DNA from: Nitrosopumilaceae archaeon AB1(1)
Lineage (GTDB): Archaea; Thermoproteota; Nitrososphaeria; Nitrososphaerales; Nitrosopumilaceae
Assembly (NCBI GenBank): GCA_033471095.1
Contig: CP136752.1
Coordinates: 550,195 to 598,279 of the forward strand
DNA length: 48,085 bases
Reading direction: 5' to 3'
Every line of letters begins with the position of its first letter. The first letter of the stretch is position 1. A program made the position numbers and the translations under genes. This document shows positions 8,871 to 16,865 of this stretch, in pieces. The notes beneath the pieces are model-generated. The model did no database searches. It was not told the origin of the DNA and saw nothing but the letters and a program-made list of their open reading frames with translations.

Positions 8871-9171
8871 TTAATTTTAAAAGCAAGCATCAAATGTACA
8901 AAACCAACTAAACTTTGAGTCCTGATCCGGTCAAAGTTACTATGTATTGTCCACAAAAAAGTGGTAATGAGTTAATATGGGAGAACCTTGGATATTGACT
9001 TAGCAAGTCAGCAATTGATATTTATAAATATAGAATAAAATAAAAGTATGGATTCAAATCTCGTGCCTAGCGATTCAAAATTTTGGGAGATTTAGCCATG
9101 AGTTTTAAGAGGACCTGAATAGATACAACAAAAATTAACTATACAAAATTATGGTTTATTGTCCATAGTTG
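8871..9171. other. Non-coding stretch with one hairpin
   Basis: This 301-bp gap holds no gene I can support. It contains a hairpin 40 nt after the stop at 8870 (AACTTTGA 8911-8918 with TCAAAGTT 8931-8938, 12-nt loop). A stretch at 9054-9074 faintly resembles a tRNA T-arm and acceptor strand but does not form a proper tRNA. It separates two accessory modules. Confidence 0.5.
8911..8938 (+). terminator. Hairpin downstream of the Abi-like gene
   Basis: Perfect 8-bp arms AACTTTGA and TCAAAGTT enclose a 12-nt loop, starting 40 nt after the stop codon at 8870. No T-run follows directly, so it is not a canonical terminator. It may mark the mRNA 3' end or a processing site. Confidence 0.3.
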
Positions 9172-9996
9172 TTATGTTACATTTTCAGAATTATTTATAT
9201 CAAAATTTTCATTATCAAAAATATTTGATTTTATATCAGAATAAAAAGATAATATATTATGCTCCGTGACTGTTGCCTTTCCTGGATGTGCTACATTATT
9301 TCTTGTCTTTAAACAAGACTTTAAACGATCAAATTGACTAGAATCAATTAAATCCCCAAATTCTAGAACTTGTAATATATCACTGTCAGGAATTACTTGT
9401 AATCCAGCTATATTTTGAACATTGAATGATTTTGTAAATTTTTTATATCTGCCACTTTTAGTTTCATGCATAGTAGTACTTTTCGTATTAAATTCTTCGA
9501 ATCCTCTATTTTTTATAGTTATTTGAATTCGAGATATTGTAGCATTCCAACCTAATAGAATACTAGCACGGTAACAATTCCACTTGTAACAAGTTTTTGC
9601 CTCTCCAAAATAATCTTCTTCCTTCTTTGTTATATTTTCTGAAATATCTAATTGCCTAATTTGATTACTAGTAGTATTAAATATTGCTGGAATCAATTTA
9701 TTTTTTAAGATTTTAAGTATTTTCGATATTATGTTAACATATGTTTTAACACGAGCATGACTTGAACATGTTTCTAATAACATTGTAAATAATTTTGTAC
9801 ATTCATCAACAGAATCAACATTTTGTAAATAATCAGTTAAACTTGGCTGTATTTCGTCAGACCATCTCCAAGAAATAACTCTACAATCTTCTTTGATATT
9901 TTTTCTTGGAATTTTTGTATTTTCGGTAGTTTTTAATTTAGTTTTAATACATGTTAAATCCTTCTGCAAATCTTCTAATTTAGTTCTTTGGTTCAT
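9172..9996 (-). CDS. HEPN-domain protein (candidate RNase effector)
   Basis: A 274-residue protein with an N-terminal coiled or helical part (about 1-120) and a C-terminal HEPN-like domain. Visible HEPN features are the helix YKWNCYRASILLGWNATISR (about 137-156) and TRNNVAHPG with Arg232 and His237. That is the Rx4H motif that forms the active site of many HEPN ribonucleases. Known HEPN proteins often act as toxins or antiviral effectors that cut RNA; here that is inference. The start ATG 9996 overlaps the upstream gene by 17 bp, so the two are probably translated together. Its codons are very AT-rich, fitting an accessory gene. Confidence 0.65.
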   Translation of the reverse strand: MNQRTKLEDLQKDLTCIKTKLKTTENTKIPRKNIKEDCRVISWRWSDEIQPSLTDYLQNVDSVDECTKLFTMLLETCSSHARVKTYVNIISKILKILKNKLIPAIFNTTSNQIRQLDISENITKKEEDYFGEAKTCYKWNCYRASILLGWNATISRIQITIKNRGFEEFNTKSTTMHETKSGRYKKFTKSFNVQNIAGLQVIPDSDILQVLEFGDLIDSSQFDRLKSCLKTRNNVAHPGKATVTEHNILSFYSDIKSNIFDNENFDINNSENVT

Positions 9997-10633
9997 CTAT
10001 CTTAATAATTTTTTCTATAGTTTCTACTAATTTCTGTTGACCTTGAACATTTAATCTATATTTTATATCTTGTCGTGATTTATTGTTACCTTGCTTGAAA
10101 GAAGTATTTTTATTAGCTATAAACAGTCTTTTCCCTGCTTTTAAATGAGTACTAATATTATCATCAAGAACACGATATTTCTTACAAAGTTCATCTATTT
10201 CCCTACGCGTACATGAAAAGTTATTATTCACATCTTTAATAAAATTTTTAAGAGTAAGAAGTAATGTAAGTTGAATAACTTGTTTGCCCCTTGCGGCAGG
10301 AGGGAGAGTACAGTGTATTTTTATCTCACCATCTTTACTCTCAAATAATTTTTCAATTATGGTTTTATCTAATTTAAATTCTTGAAGAAATATTATAACA
10401 TGATTTGGCATATCTATTTTATCTTTTAAGATAACGCTCTGTTCATCTTTACTATTTATAGATTCATTATTAGATTTTAAAGAACCTTCTAAATGAAAAT
10501 TTAATAAAAACTCAAAACATGATTTCTTATATGGCTCTTTAATTTGATCACAGACCGTAATTATTTCTTTAATTTCTGCTAATTTAAATTTGGTTTCTAA
10601 GTTCTCTTTATTAATAATTTGTTTATCGACCAT
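9980..10633 (-). CDS. Hypothetical partner of the HEPN protein, possible wHTH
   Basis: A 217-residue protein from ATG 10633. A TTG two codons earlier is possible. The N-terminal half is helical and acidic. About residues 110-205 look like a winged-helix unit: basic LPPAARGKQVIQLTLLLTLK, a helix with CTRREIDELCKKY, and a final strand-helix YRLNVQGQQKLVETIEKI. It is the first gene of a two-gene minus-strand operon with the HEPN gene. By analogy with two-gene toxin-antitoxin or sensor-effector modules it could control or guide the HEPN protein. I do not recognise a named family. Confidence 0.6.
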   Translation of the reverse strand: MVDKQIINKENLETKFKLAEIKEIITVCDQIKEPYKKSCFEFLLNFHLEGSLKSNNESINSKDEQSVILKDKIDMPNHVIIFLQEFKLDKTIIEKLFESKDGEIKIHCTLPPAARGKQVIQLTLLLTLKNFIKDVNNNFSCTRREIDELCKKYRVLDDNISTHLKAGKRLFIANKNTSFKQGNNKSRQDIKYRLNVQGQQKLVETIEKIIKIDEPKN

Positions 10634-10711
10634 ATACAAAATTAATTAGTTTATCTTATTAAATAGATTGCTATATAATATACTGTTAAAAATAAGGGGC
10701 ATTTGACAGCG

Positions 10712-10781
10712 GTGTTAAATTAAGGTCATGAAAATTAAATTATTATGACTCTTATTCGTATACATGTCCCAAATTTAACAC
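10712..10781. repeat. Inverted repeat upstream of pcn
   Basis: GTGTTAAATT (10712-10721) is the exact complement of AATTTAACAC (10772-10781). With two mismatches the arms extend to about 14 bp. The spacer is 50 bp. It lies between the divergent start regions of the HEPN operon and pcn, about 80 bp before the pcn start, and could be an operator or the boundary of the accessory island. Confidence 0.4.
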
Positions 10782-10828
10782 TAGACTGAAAAGTACCGAG
10801 TTTTGAACAATGTACTCATCTTTTAGAA

Positions 10829-10837
10829 ATATAAATA
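10829..10837 (+). promoter_or_regulatory. TATA box of pcn
   Basis: ATATAAATA is centred 28 nt before TTG 10861. This matches archaeal TATA-to-start spacing for a leaderless mRNA and supports the TTG start over the upstream ATG 10810, which would lie before the box. Confidence 0.55.
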
Positions 10838-10860
10838 ACCTATATGCATTAAATTATAAC

Positions 10861-11607
10861 TTGACATTTTCAGTTATGACAAATGGATCAGATGATCTCA
10901 AAGCTATAATTTCTGCAATATCTACATTAATGGAAGAGGCGACTTTTGTTGCAACTGAGGAAGGAATAACATTTCGAGGAATGGATCCCTCTCATGTTGC
11001 ATTGATAGATATTCTTTGGCCAAATTCTGCATTTGAAAATTATGAATGTGATGACAAGATTGAATTTGGTGTAAATATTGTAGATTTTTCCAAACTAATT
11101 AGACGAGCTGATAAAAAAGATGCAATAAAGATTAATGTAACTGATGATAATAACCTTCAAGTTGTAATAGGTAAAAATAAGAATTATAAAATTAGATTAT
11201 TAGAGTCCTCTAGTACAGATACACCATTACCCAAAGTTCCATATAATTCAAAATTTACAATTGAATCTGCATCATTTAATCGAGTTCTTGGTGATATTCA
11301 AGTTGTATCTGATTATTTAACGATAACAACAAAGACTAATGGTGTTATCTTTTCTGGTTCAGGGGATAGTGGTGATGCACATGTTGATTTTAAGAAAAAC
11401 AATGATGAATTAATAGAGTTACAAGTGGATGAGGAGGGAACCGGCACATACAGTCTTGATTATCTAAATCCGGTTGTAAAAGCAGTTGGGAATACAACTG
11501 GTTCAATAATGTGTGAATTTTCCTCTTCTAAACCATTACGTCTAGAATTCAAGGTGGCCAATGTAGGTAGAATTCACTTTTATCTTGCACCTAGAGTAGA
11601 AAACTAA
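10861..11607 (+). CDS. pcn: Sliding clamp PCNA
   Basis: This is the ring-shaped processivity clamp that tethers polymerases and repair enzymes to DNA. It has 248 residues, the usual length. Starting at TTG 10861 gives MTFSVMTNGSDDLKAIISAI, which keeps the first beta strand. The later ATG 10876 would remove it, and the earlier ATG 10810 adds 17 non-conserved residues. Family blocks include EEATFVATEEGITFRGMDPS (21-40), HVALIDI (41-47), YSLDYLNPVVKAV near 200, and the C-terminal PLRLEFKV...GRIHFYLAPRVE. lysC follows 30 bp downstream on the same strand. Confidence 0.96.
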   Translation: MTFSVMTNGSDDLKAIISAISTLMEEATFVATEEGITFRGMDPSHVALIDILWPNSAFENYECDDKIEFGVNIVDFSKLIRRADKKDAIKINVTDDNNLQVVIGKNKNYKIRLLESSSTDTPLPKVPYNSKFTIESASFNRVLGDIQVVSDYLTITTKTNGVIFSGSGDSGDAHVDFKKNNDELIELQVDEEGTGTYSLDYLNPVVKAVGNTTGSIMCEFSSSKPLRLEFKVANVGRIHFYLAPRVEN

Positions 11608-11637
11608 AAACACAGGTAGATTTTGTAGGATACTGAA

Positions 11638-13035
11638 TTGAAACTAGTCTTAAAATATGGTGGGGAAACGTTAGATGATTCTAAGAGTATAAGCCAGATT
11701 GTGGAAAATATCGTAGAGTTGAACAAGAATGCTGATATTGTAGTTGTGTGTTCGGCACTTTCTGGAGTGACTGATAATCTAGTAAAAATCTCTGAACACA
11801 TTACAAACAAAGATCAAGTATTCATTGATGATATTCTCTCAAATATCATGTCTAAACATGAAAATATTATTCATGAATTAATTCATACTGATTCTAACAA
11901 AAAATTAGCACTCAATTTACTCAAGGTTACACTTAACGAATTGAGAGATTTAACAAATGGATTATTACTACTAGGCGAATCTACACCGCGCTCACTAGAT
12001 TATTTACTCTCATTTGGTGAAAAATTCTCTGCATATCTCTTTTCAACTATTCTACTTGATCATGGCATACAAGCTATTGGACATACTGGTAAAGAAATTG
12101 GAATAATTACAGATTCAAACTTTAGTCAAGCACGTATTTTGAAAGACACTACAAAATTACATGTAACTAAAGCTATAAATAAATTATTTTCAAACGGTAC
12201 CATTCCTGTAGTAGGTGGATTTTCTGGAGCCGATCAATACGGTCACATAACAACTATTGGTAGAGGCGGTTCTGATTACACCGCTACTATAATTGCTCAC
12301 TGTATACAGGCAGACGAGGTCTGGTTACTTACCAATGTTGATGGAATGATGAGTGCTGATCCTGAAATAGTGAATAACACAACTATAATCAAAAATGTAT
12401 CCTTTGTGGAAGCAATAGAGATGGCATTGTTTGGAGCAAAGCAAATTCATCCCTTAGCATTTGAACCCATATTAGAACAAAATATATCGATTCGTGTACG
12501 TAATGCTTTCAAAATGAATAATGAGGGAACTCTGATCTCAAAGTCAATACATGAAACTGAAAATCCAGCTAAATGTGTATACGCAATACGTCATTGTTGT
12601 CTAATTGATATTGTAGGATGGGGTATGACCTCAGAGCCTGGCACGGCAGCTAAAATATTTGCAAATCTTGCGCAAGCTGGAGTGAATATAATGATGATAT
12701 CTCAAAACCCATCAGAGTCTAGTATATCAATAATGATAAAGGAAGAAGATGTTTCAAAAGCAACTCATTCATTAGAAACAAATCTCTTAGGTAAGATGTT
12801 TAAAAATTTGGAATTGACACCAGATGTAGCTGTGGTAACTTTGATTGGTTCTGGAATGCGTGGAACTACTGGAATTGCATCAAGAGTGTTTACATCTGTT
12901 GCAAAAAATCATATCAATATTATAATGATAACCCAAGGGTCATCAGAGTTGAATATTGCATTTGCTATAAAAGATAAAGATCATAAAATAGTATTAAATG
13001 CACTTCATGAAGAATTTAGTTTATCAAAGTCATGA
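11638..13035 (+). CDS. lysC: Aspartate kinase
   Basis: This enzyme phosphorylates aspartate, the first step to lysine, threonine and methionine. It has 465 residues, starting at TTG 11638 (MKLVLKYGGETLDD, a variant of the usual KFGG nucleotide motif). The kinase domain includes FGEKFSAYLFS (about 123-133), GGFSGAD (about 193-199), GRGGSDYTA (about 208-216) and VDGMMSADP. Two ACT domains follow, GTAAKIFANLAQAGVNIMMI (about 337-356) and TGIASRVFTSVAKNHINII (about 411-429). Two such domains usually bind amino-acid end products as feedback inhibitors. Probably co-transcribed with pcn. Confidence 0.95.
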   Translation: MKLVLKYGGETLDDSKSISQIVENIVELNKNADIVVVCSALSGVTDNLVKISEHITNKDQVFIDDILSNIMSKHENIIHELIHTDSNKKLALNLLKVTLNELRDLTNGLLLLGESTPRSLDYLLSFGEKFSAYLFSTILLDHGIQAIGHTGKEIGIITDSNFSQARILKDTTKLHVTKAINKLFSNGTIPVVGGFSGADQYGHITTIGRGGSDYTATIIAHCIQADEVWLLTNVDGMMSADPEIVNNTTIIKNVSFVEAIEMALFGAKQIHPLAFEPILEQNISIRVRNAFKMNNEGTLISKSIHETENPAKCVYAIRHCCLIDIVGWGMTSEPGTAAKIFANLAQAGVNIMMISQNPSESSISIMIKEEDVSKATHSLETNLLGKMFKNLELTPDVAVVTLIGSGMRGTTGIASRVFTSVAKNHINIIMITQGSSELNIAFAIKDKDHKIVLNALHEEFSLSKS

Positions 13036-13093
13036 TAATATTTGGCAAAGACCATAATTTTTAAAACAAAAAATAAACAAAAAATAAAAAAGA

Positions 13094-13393
13094 CTAGTCG
13101 ACTAGTTCAGTCCAACCCTTAACAAAGACAGAGTTTTTGTAAAGAGGAACTGGCTGACCAACAGTAAAGTCCATAGGGCGCATCCAAAAGATGGCCTTGG
13201 TTGGGCAAACGCCTATGCATGCTCCATCAGAGATGCAACGTTCTGGATAAAACACGAATGCTTTACCTCTTTTCCAACCCTCGACTGGCTTTACTCTTAA
13301 GACGTCTGGTCCTAATGTAGTGCATATTTCAACGCAAAGAGCGCATCCTATACACATTTGTTCACCTATATCAGGTATTATACCAACTGGCAT
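13094..13393 (-). CDS. Ferredoxin with one Asp-substituted cluster motif
   Basis: A 99-residue electron carrier with two iron-sulfur motifs. The first is complete: Cys14, Cys17, Cys20, Cys24 (CIGCALCVEIC). The second is CISDGACIGVCP, with Cys53, Asp56, Cys59 and Cys63, so Asp replaces the second Cys. Asp at this position is known from Pyrococcus and Sulfolobus ferredoxins, where the cluster is labile or is [3Fe-4S]. It is longer than minimal clostridial ferredoxins because of the 24-residue insert between motifs and a C-terminal tail. It converges on lysC, with a 58-bp A-rich gap between the ends. Confidence 0.93.
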   Translation of the reverse strand: MPVGIIPDIGEQMCIGCALCVEICTTLGPDVLRVKPVEGWKRGKAFVFYPERCISDGACIGVCPTKAIFWMRPMDFTVGQPVPLYKNSVFVKGWTELVD

Positions 13394-13482
13394 AGTTGAA
13401 CTTTCAATCTCTGCTTAATATAATTTACCTAATCTAGTATGATTATAACGCTGTTTGAATTTTTTATAACTCCGTTTAGAAT

Positions 13483-14043
13483 CTATACTAGACTAATCAA
13501 AGTTCCCTTTTTACTCCATTTTAAATGAATTTTAGTTTCATTCTCTCGATTGATAATTTTACCACCAGTAATGGCAACTGTCCACTCTTTCTTTTTTTTC
13601 TTTTTTATCATACAAGGTATTATTACAGTTGATTTTGAATGTCTAGCTATTAATCCTAATAACATAATATGTGCATAAATTATTCGTGTAGAATTTCTCT
13701 CTAGCATACTGGATAATCCATTAAGTGAATCTAAAACAATTATTGATCTTTTATTAGATGTGTAACTCATTGCTGACTTTAGAGTATCTTTCCATGTGTA
13801 TGGTGTAGGTGTTTTTATTGTAACTTTATGATTCGTTTTTATCAAACCAGTATTAATATATCCACTAAATAATAAATCAAAATCCAGATATAGTATGGGT
13901 ATATCACAATTATTCATTATCTGCGATATTATACTAATCTTGGAAGCTGGCTCTTCATATAACAAGTAATTTAGTGTGTTTTTATTCAGCAGTTTGATAA
14001 TATCTATATGTTTAAGATTTTTATTTACGGTCACGAATATCAT
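13483..14043 (-). CDS. RecA/KaiC-like ATPase-fold protein with degenerate P-loop
   Basis: A 186-residue protein with the layout of a RecA/KaiC ATPase core. The Walker B-like strand is RSIIVLDSLNGL (99-110), and strands at about 50-56 (ILYLDFD) and a late beta hairpin (AITGGKIINRENETKIHLKW) fit the fold. Where the P-loop should be, it reads YEEPASKIS (29-37), lacking the glycines and the GKT/S. It therefore probably does not bind ATP in the usual way. A poly-Lys run (about residues 147-152) may contact nucleic acid or lipid. The start lies only 13 bp from the divergent aminotransferase start. A regulator or RadA/KaiC paralog is likely; the exact role is unknown. Confidence 0.6.
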   Translation of the reverse strand: MIFVTVNKNLKHIDIIKLLNKNTLNYLLYEEPASKISIISQIMNNCDIPILYLDFDLLFSGYINTGLIKTNHKVTIKTPTPYTWKDTLKSAMSYTSNKRSIIVLDSLNGLSSMLERNSTRIIYAHIMLLGLIARHSKSTVIIPCMIKKKKKKEWTVAITGGKIINRENETKIHLKWSKKGTLISLV

Positions 14044-14056
14044 CTCATCTAATATA

Positions 14057-15214
14057 ATGACTCAAATAAATGACGTGAAAGAAGATTTCAATTTTGGCGA
14101 TAAAATATATCTGAATAATGCATCTGTGTCACTTGTACCCAAGCCTGCGATTAAAGCAATGAATAATTTTCTAATACAATATAATGCACTAGGGGCAGAC
14201 TCTAAAACCTGTGATTCGTATGTGAATGACAAATTAATCAATACTAGAAAGATTATATCTAAATTAATTAATTGTAAACCTGAAGAACTTGTTCTTGTAA
14301 ATAGTACTACTGACGGAATTAACATTGTAGCAAACGGTCTGAATCTAACGTCATCATCAAATATTATTACTAGAGGGGGAGCACATGAACATCATGCAAA
14401 TTATTATCCTTGGCTAAATCTAGGTAAAATAGGAGCACAAGTTAAAAATTTAAAAATAGATGAAAATGGAGTTTTTAATCTTGTACAACTAGAGAATTTT
14501 ATAGACAAGGAAACTAAACTTGTATCTCTCAGTCATGCTCTATACAATACTGGAGCAATACTTCCTGTTGAGGAGGCAGGGATCATACTATCAGAACAAC
14601 TCATACCATTTTTGGTTGATGCTGCACAAACTGTAGGATGTCTAAATTCCATTGATGTTAAATCCATCAAATGTGATTTTGCTGCATTTACAGGGGCCAA
14701 ATGGCTTTGTGGTCCCATGGGAACCGGAATATTATATTGTAAAAAAGAATCTGCTCATCTATTAACTCCTGATAGAATTGGAGGCGAGTCTGCTATGATT
14801 TATGATGATGATAAATTAATCTACAAAGACATACCGTCTAAATTTCAAACTGGTTTTAGAAATTATGTGGGAATGGTTGGCCTTGCAGCGTCTGCTGAAT
14901 ATCTATCTAATGTTGGATTTAGTAATATCAGAAATCATATAATGAATCTTGCACAGATTATGCGTGAAGAATTGACAAACATGAGTAATGTTACCATTCA
15001 TGGACCAGAAGATCCTAAATTACGAACTAGTATTGTATCATTCACAACTAGCAAGTCTGCAGATGATTTAGTCAAACAGCTAGAATCACAGGGTATAGTA
15101 CTTGCAACTCGTGAAATATACGATAAAAAGATTGTACGTGCATCACCGCATTTTTTCAATACTGAGGAAGAAATTTTACATGTTACAAGTGTCATTAAAA
15201 CAATTATCAAGTAG
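14057..15214 (+). CDS. Class V aminotransferase (cysteine desulfurase-like, no catalytic Cys loop)
   Basis: A PLP enzyme of 385 residues from ATG 14057; an upstream in-frame ATG at 13976 would lie inside the divergent gene. Visible motifs are IYLNNASVSLVPKP near the N-terminus, SLSHALYNTGAILPVEE (157-173), VDAAQTVG with Asp188 and Gln191, and the PLP lysine in FTGAKWLCGPMGTG (Lys215). The SufS/IscS loop carrying the persulfide cysteine is not seen near the C-terminus, which reads IVRASPHFFNTEEE. The reaction may thus be an epimerase, lyase or kynureninase-like step rather than sulfur transfer. It overlaps the converging RAM-domain gene by 8 bp. Confidence 0.85.
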   Translation: MTQINDVKEDFNFGDKIYLNNASVSLVPKPAIKAMNNFLIQYNALGADSKTCDSYVNDKLINTRKIISKLINCKPEELVLVNSTTDGINIVANGLNLTSSSNIITRGGAHEHHANYYPWLNLGKIGAQVKNLKIDENGVFNLVQLENFIDKETKLVSLSHALYNTGAILPVEEAGIILSEQLIPFLVDAAQTVGCLNSIDVKSIKCDFAAFTGAKWLCGPMGTGILYCKKESAHLLTPDRIGGESAMIYDDDKLIYKDIPSKFQTGFRNYVGMVGLAASAEYLSNVGFSNIRNHIMNLAQIMREELTNMSNVTIHGPEDPKLRTSIVSFTTSKSADDLVKQLESQGIVLATREIYDKKIVRASPHFFNTEEEILHVTSVIKTIIK

Positions 15215-15464
15215 ACTGTTCATCAATTACAACCATTGTTAGTGTTGCCTGAATATTATCAATTCGTCTAATCTTTGTAGTGATTACTGACTCTAACAAC
15301 TCTGAATTATCAGAACTAATCTTTAGTATTAGATCATATACTCCATATACCTCTTGAACTTCGTATGTTATACCATCTATACTCTTTAGTATATTATCAA
15401 TTTCATCGGCGATCGTTTTCTCTGAACCTAATTGAGAGTTTAACAAAACAAACGAAATTGACAC
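15207..15464 (-). CDS. Stand-alone Lrp/AsnC ligand-binding (RAM) domain protein
   Basis: An 85-residue protein starting at GTG 15464. It matches the C-terminal effector domain of Lrp/AsnC regulators without the DNA-binding part: a first strand, the helix SEKTIADEIDNILKSI, then YEVQEVYGVYDLILKISSDN, where the VYGVYD turn is typical, and a final strand TLTMVVID. Such stand-alone domains bind amino acids and may oligomerise with full Lrp proteins. Its end overlaps the aminotransferase gene by 8 bp. Confidence 0.85.
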   Translation of the reverse strand: MSISFVLLNSQLGSEKTIADEIDNILKSIDGITYEVQEVYGVYDLILKISSDNSELLESVITTKIRRIDNIQATLTMVVIDEQST

Positions 15465-15555
15465 GATATGATATACTCTAAATACTATTTATCTTTATGT
15501 AGTGATGTAAATATTCAATCAAATAATTAAATACTTTAATTAATCAAATGCTATC

Positions 15556-16191
15556 ATGCTGGATTTTACTTTGGAGATTTCTAAAATCTTACCTAATCAT
15601 CCTGATTCTCCAAAACAAGAATTAATTCTCTGGAGTGATTTGAATGAGGACGGATATAATCTAGAGATGTTATTTCTTAGCACTCACACAGGTACTCACA
15701 TGGATGCCCCATATCACTTTAGACACAATGGTTTGAAAATTCATCAAATATCACCAAAACGACTTGTACGAAGTGCAGTTGTAATCAAGATAAAAAAATC
15801 AGCCAATCAAAATATTACTACACATGATATAAAGAAATTTGAAAAAATTCATGGCATACTGCCCAAACATGCCTCAATAGTATTTGCAACAGGGTGGTCT
15901 GCCCACTTGAAGAATAAATTCTACTTTACAAAATGTCCGGGATTATCTATTTCTGCTGTAAGATATATCGCAACAAAGAAACCGAATCTGATTGGTATAG
16001 ATACACCAAGTATTGATCCGGGAAATTCTAAGAAATATCCAGCACATCATATTCTTGCAAAATCTAACACACTTGTGGTAGAGAATCTAGTCAATCTTGA
16101 TAAGATACCTCAGGAATTATTCAAACTAGTAGTTTTACCATTAAAGATACGAAACGCATCCGGTTCACCAGTAAGAGCAATTGCTATTTAA
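15556..16191 (+). CDS. Cyclase/kynurenine formamidase-family metal hydrolase
   Basis: A 211-residue protein with the family signature STHTGTHMDAPYHF (42-55). Its His and Asp residues bind a divalent metal. A second conserved block is LIGIDTPSIDPG (about 144-155), followed by PAHHILAKSNTLVVENL. Members hydrolyse amides such as N-formylkynurenine or act on polyketide-like substrates; which one applies here is unknown. The class V PLP gene upstream could include a kynureninase-like activity, but the link is weak. The phosphatase gene follows after 23 bp on the same strand. Confidence 0.88.
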   Translation: MLDFTLEISKILPNHPDSPKQELILWSDLNEDGYNLEMLFLSTHTGTHMDAPYHFRHNGLKIHQISPKRLVRSAVVIKIKKSANQNITTHDIKKFEKIHGILPKHASIVFATGWSAHLKNKFYFTKCPGLSISAVRYIATKKPNLIGIDTPSIDPGNSKKYPAHHILAKSNTLVVENLVNLDKIPQELFKLVVLPLKIRNASGSPVRAIAI

Positions 16192-16214
16192 GTAGATAAT
16201 TCCAAACAATAGCA

Positions 16215-16703
16215 ATGAGCAAACCTGGTAATGTATGGCGACGCATACATGGAAAGATTACAAAAAAACCCACAAATTTTTCATGGGTAATTGATAATAA
16301 TCTTGCCGGTTCTGGAATACCAACATCACAAGATGAATTTAATTGGATTTTATCAAATAATATTAAATGTGTCATAACCATGACTGAGCAAGCTCTGCCT
16401 GGTTCTTGGACAAAAGATATCAAATATTTACATCTACCAACACCAGATTTTTCACCACCCACACTAGATGACATTAATCAAGCTGTTCAATTCATTGATG
16501 AGAATATACGAGTGAAACGACCTGTGATGGTTCATTGCGCTGCAGGTCTTGGTAGGGCCGGTACAATTCTCACGTGCTATCTTATCGCACATAAGGGATA
16601 TTCTGCCAAAGATGCAATTGAAAAGATACGAAATGAACGCCCCGGCTCCATACAATCTGAATCACAGGAAGAAGCAATTTATCATTACGAGAAAGCAGTC
16701 TGA
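16215..16703 (+). CDS. Dual-specificity/tyrosine-type protein phosphatase
   Basis: A 162-residue phosphatase with the CX5R active-site loop HCAAGLGRAGT: nucleophile Cys108, phosphate-binding Arg114. The likely general acid is Asp78 in LPTPDFSPPT. Before it come WVIDNNLAGSGIPTS and a strand CVITMTE, as in archaeal atypical DSPs. It probably removes phosphate from proteins, although some relatives act on RNA 5' ends or lipids. The stop (16701-16703) is 3 bp from the end of the converging small gene. Confidence 0.92.
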   Translation: MSKPGNVWRRIHGKITKKPTNFSWVIDNNLAGSGIPTSQDEFNWILSNNIKCVITMTEQALPGSWTKDIKYLHLPTPDFSPPTLDDINQAVQFIDENIRVKRPVMVHCAAGLGRAGTILTCYLIAHKGYSAKDAIEKIRNERPGSIQSESQEEAIYHYEKAV

Positions 16704-16706
16704 TAA

Positions 16707-16859
16707 CTATTCTGGTGTACACTCGGATACTAATTTTCCATCAATAATTTTTATTTTGATGGTCTGATTATCCTTAAAAATCAGTGTCAAACCGCCATCT
16801 GAGTCTGGATCTTCAACCTTTACTAATTCCATCATACGTATACTATCAAATTTGACCAT
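16707..16859 (-). CDS. 50-residue hypothetical protein, downstream copy of a tandem pair
   Basis: A short ORF from ATG 16859 to TAG 16707. It reads MVKFDSIRMMELVKVEDPDS at the start, then GGLTLIFKDNQ, and ends DGKLVSECTPE. It aligns along its whole length with the next gene upstream (VEDPDSDGGLTLIFKDN against VEEPDKEGGITLIFKDN; both end in PE). The predicted fold is a small all-beta unit. No function is recognised. Shared reading frame, length and end point make a true gene pair more likely than chance. Confidence 0.7.
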   Translation of the reverse strand: MVKFDSIRMMELVKVEDPDSDGGLTLIFKDNQTIKIKIIDGKLVSECTPE

Positions 16860-16865
16860 CATTCA

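Noticed and set aside
9054-9074. T-arm/acceptor-like stretch (GATTCAAATCTCG, then GCCTAGC)
   Set aside because: No cloverleaf can be folded and the G53-C61 pair is missing. It could be an old att remnant of a tRNA-Ser, but this is too weak to list.
13093-13106. 14-bp palindrome ACTAGTCGACTAGT
   Set aside because: It coincides with the last codons and stop of the ferredoxin gene; the codons explain it.
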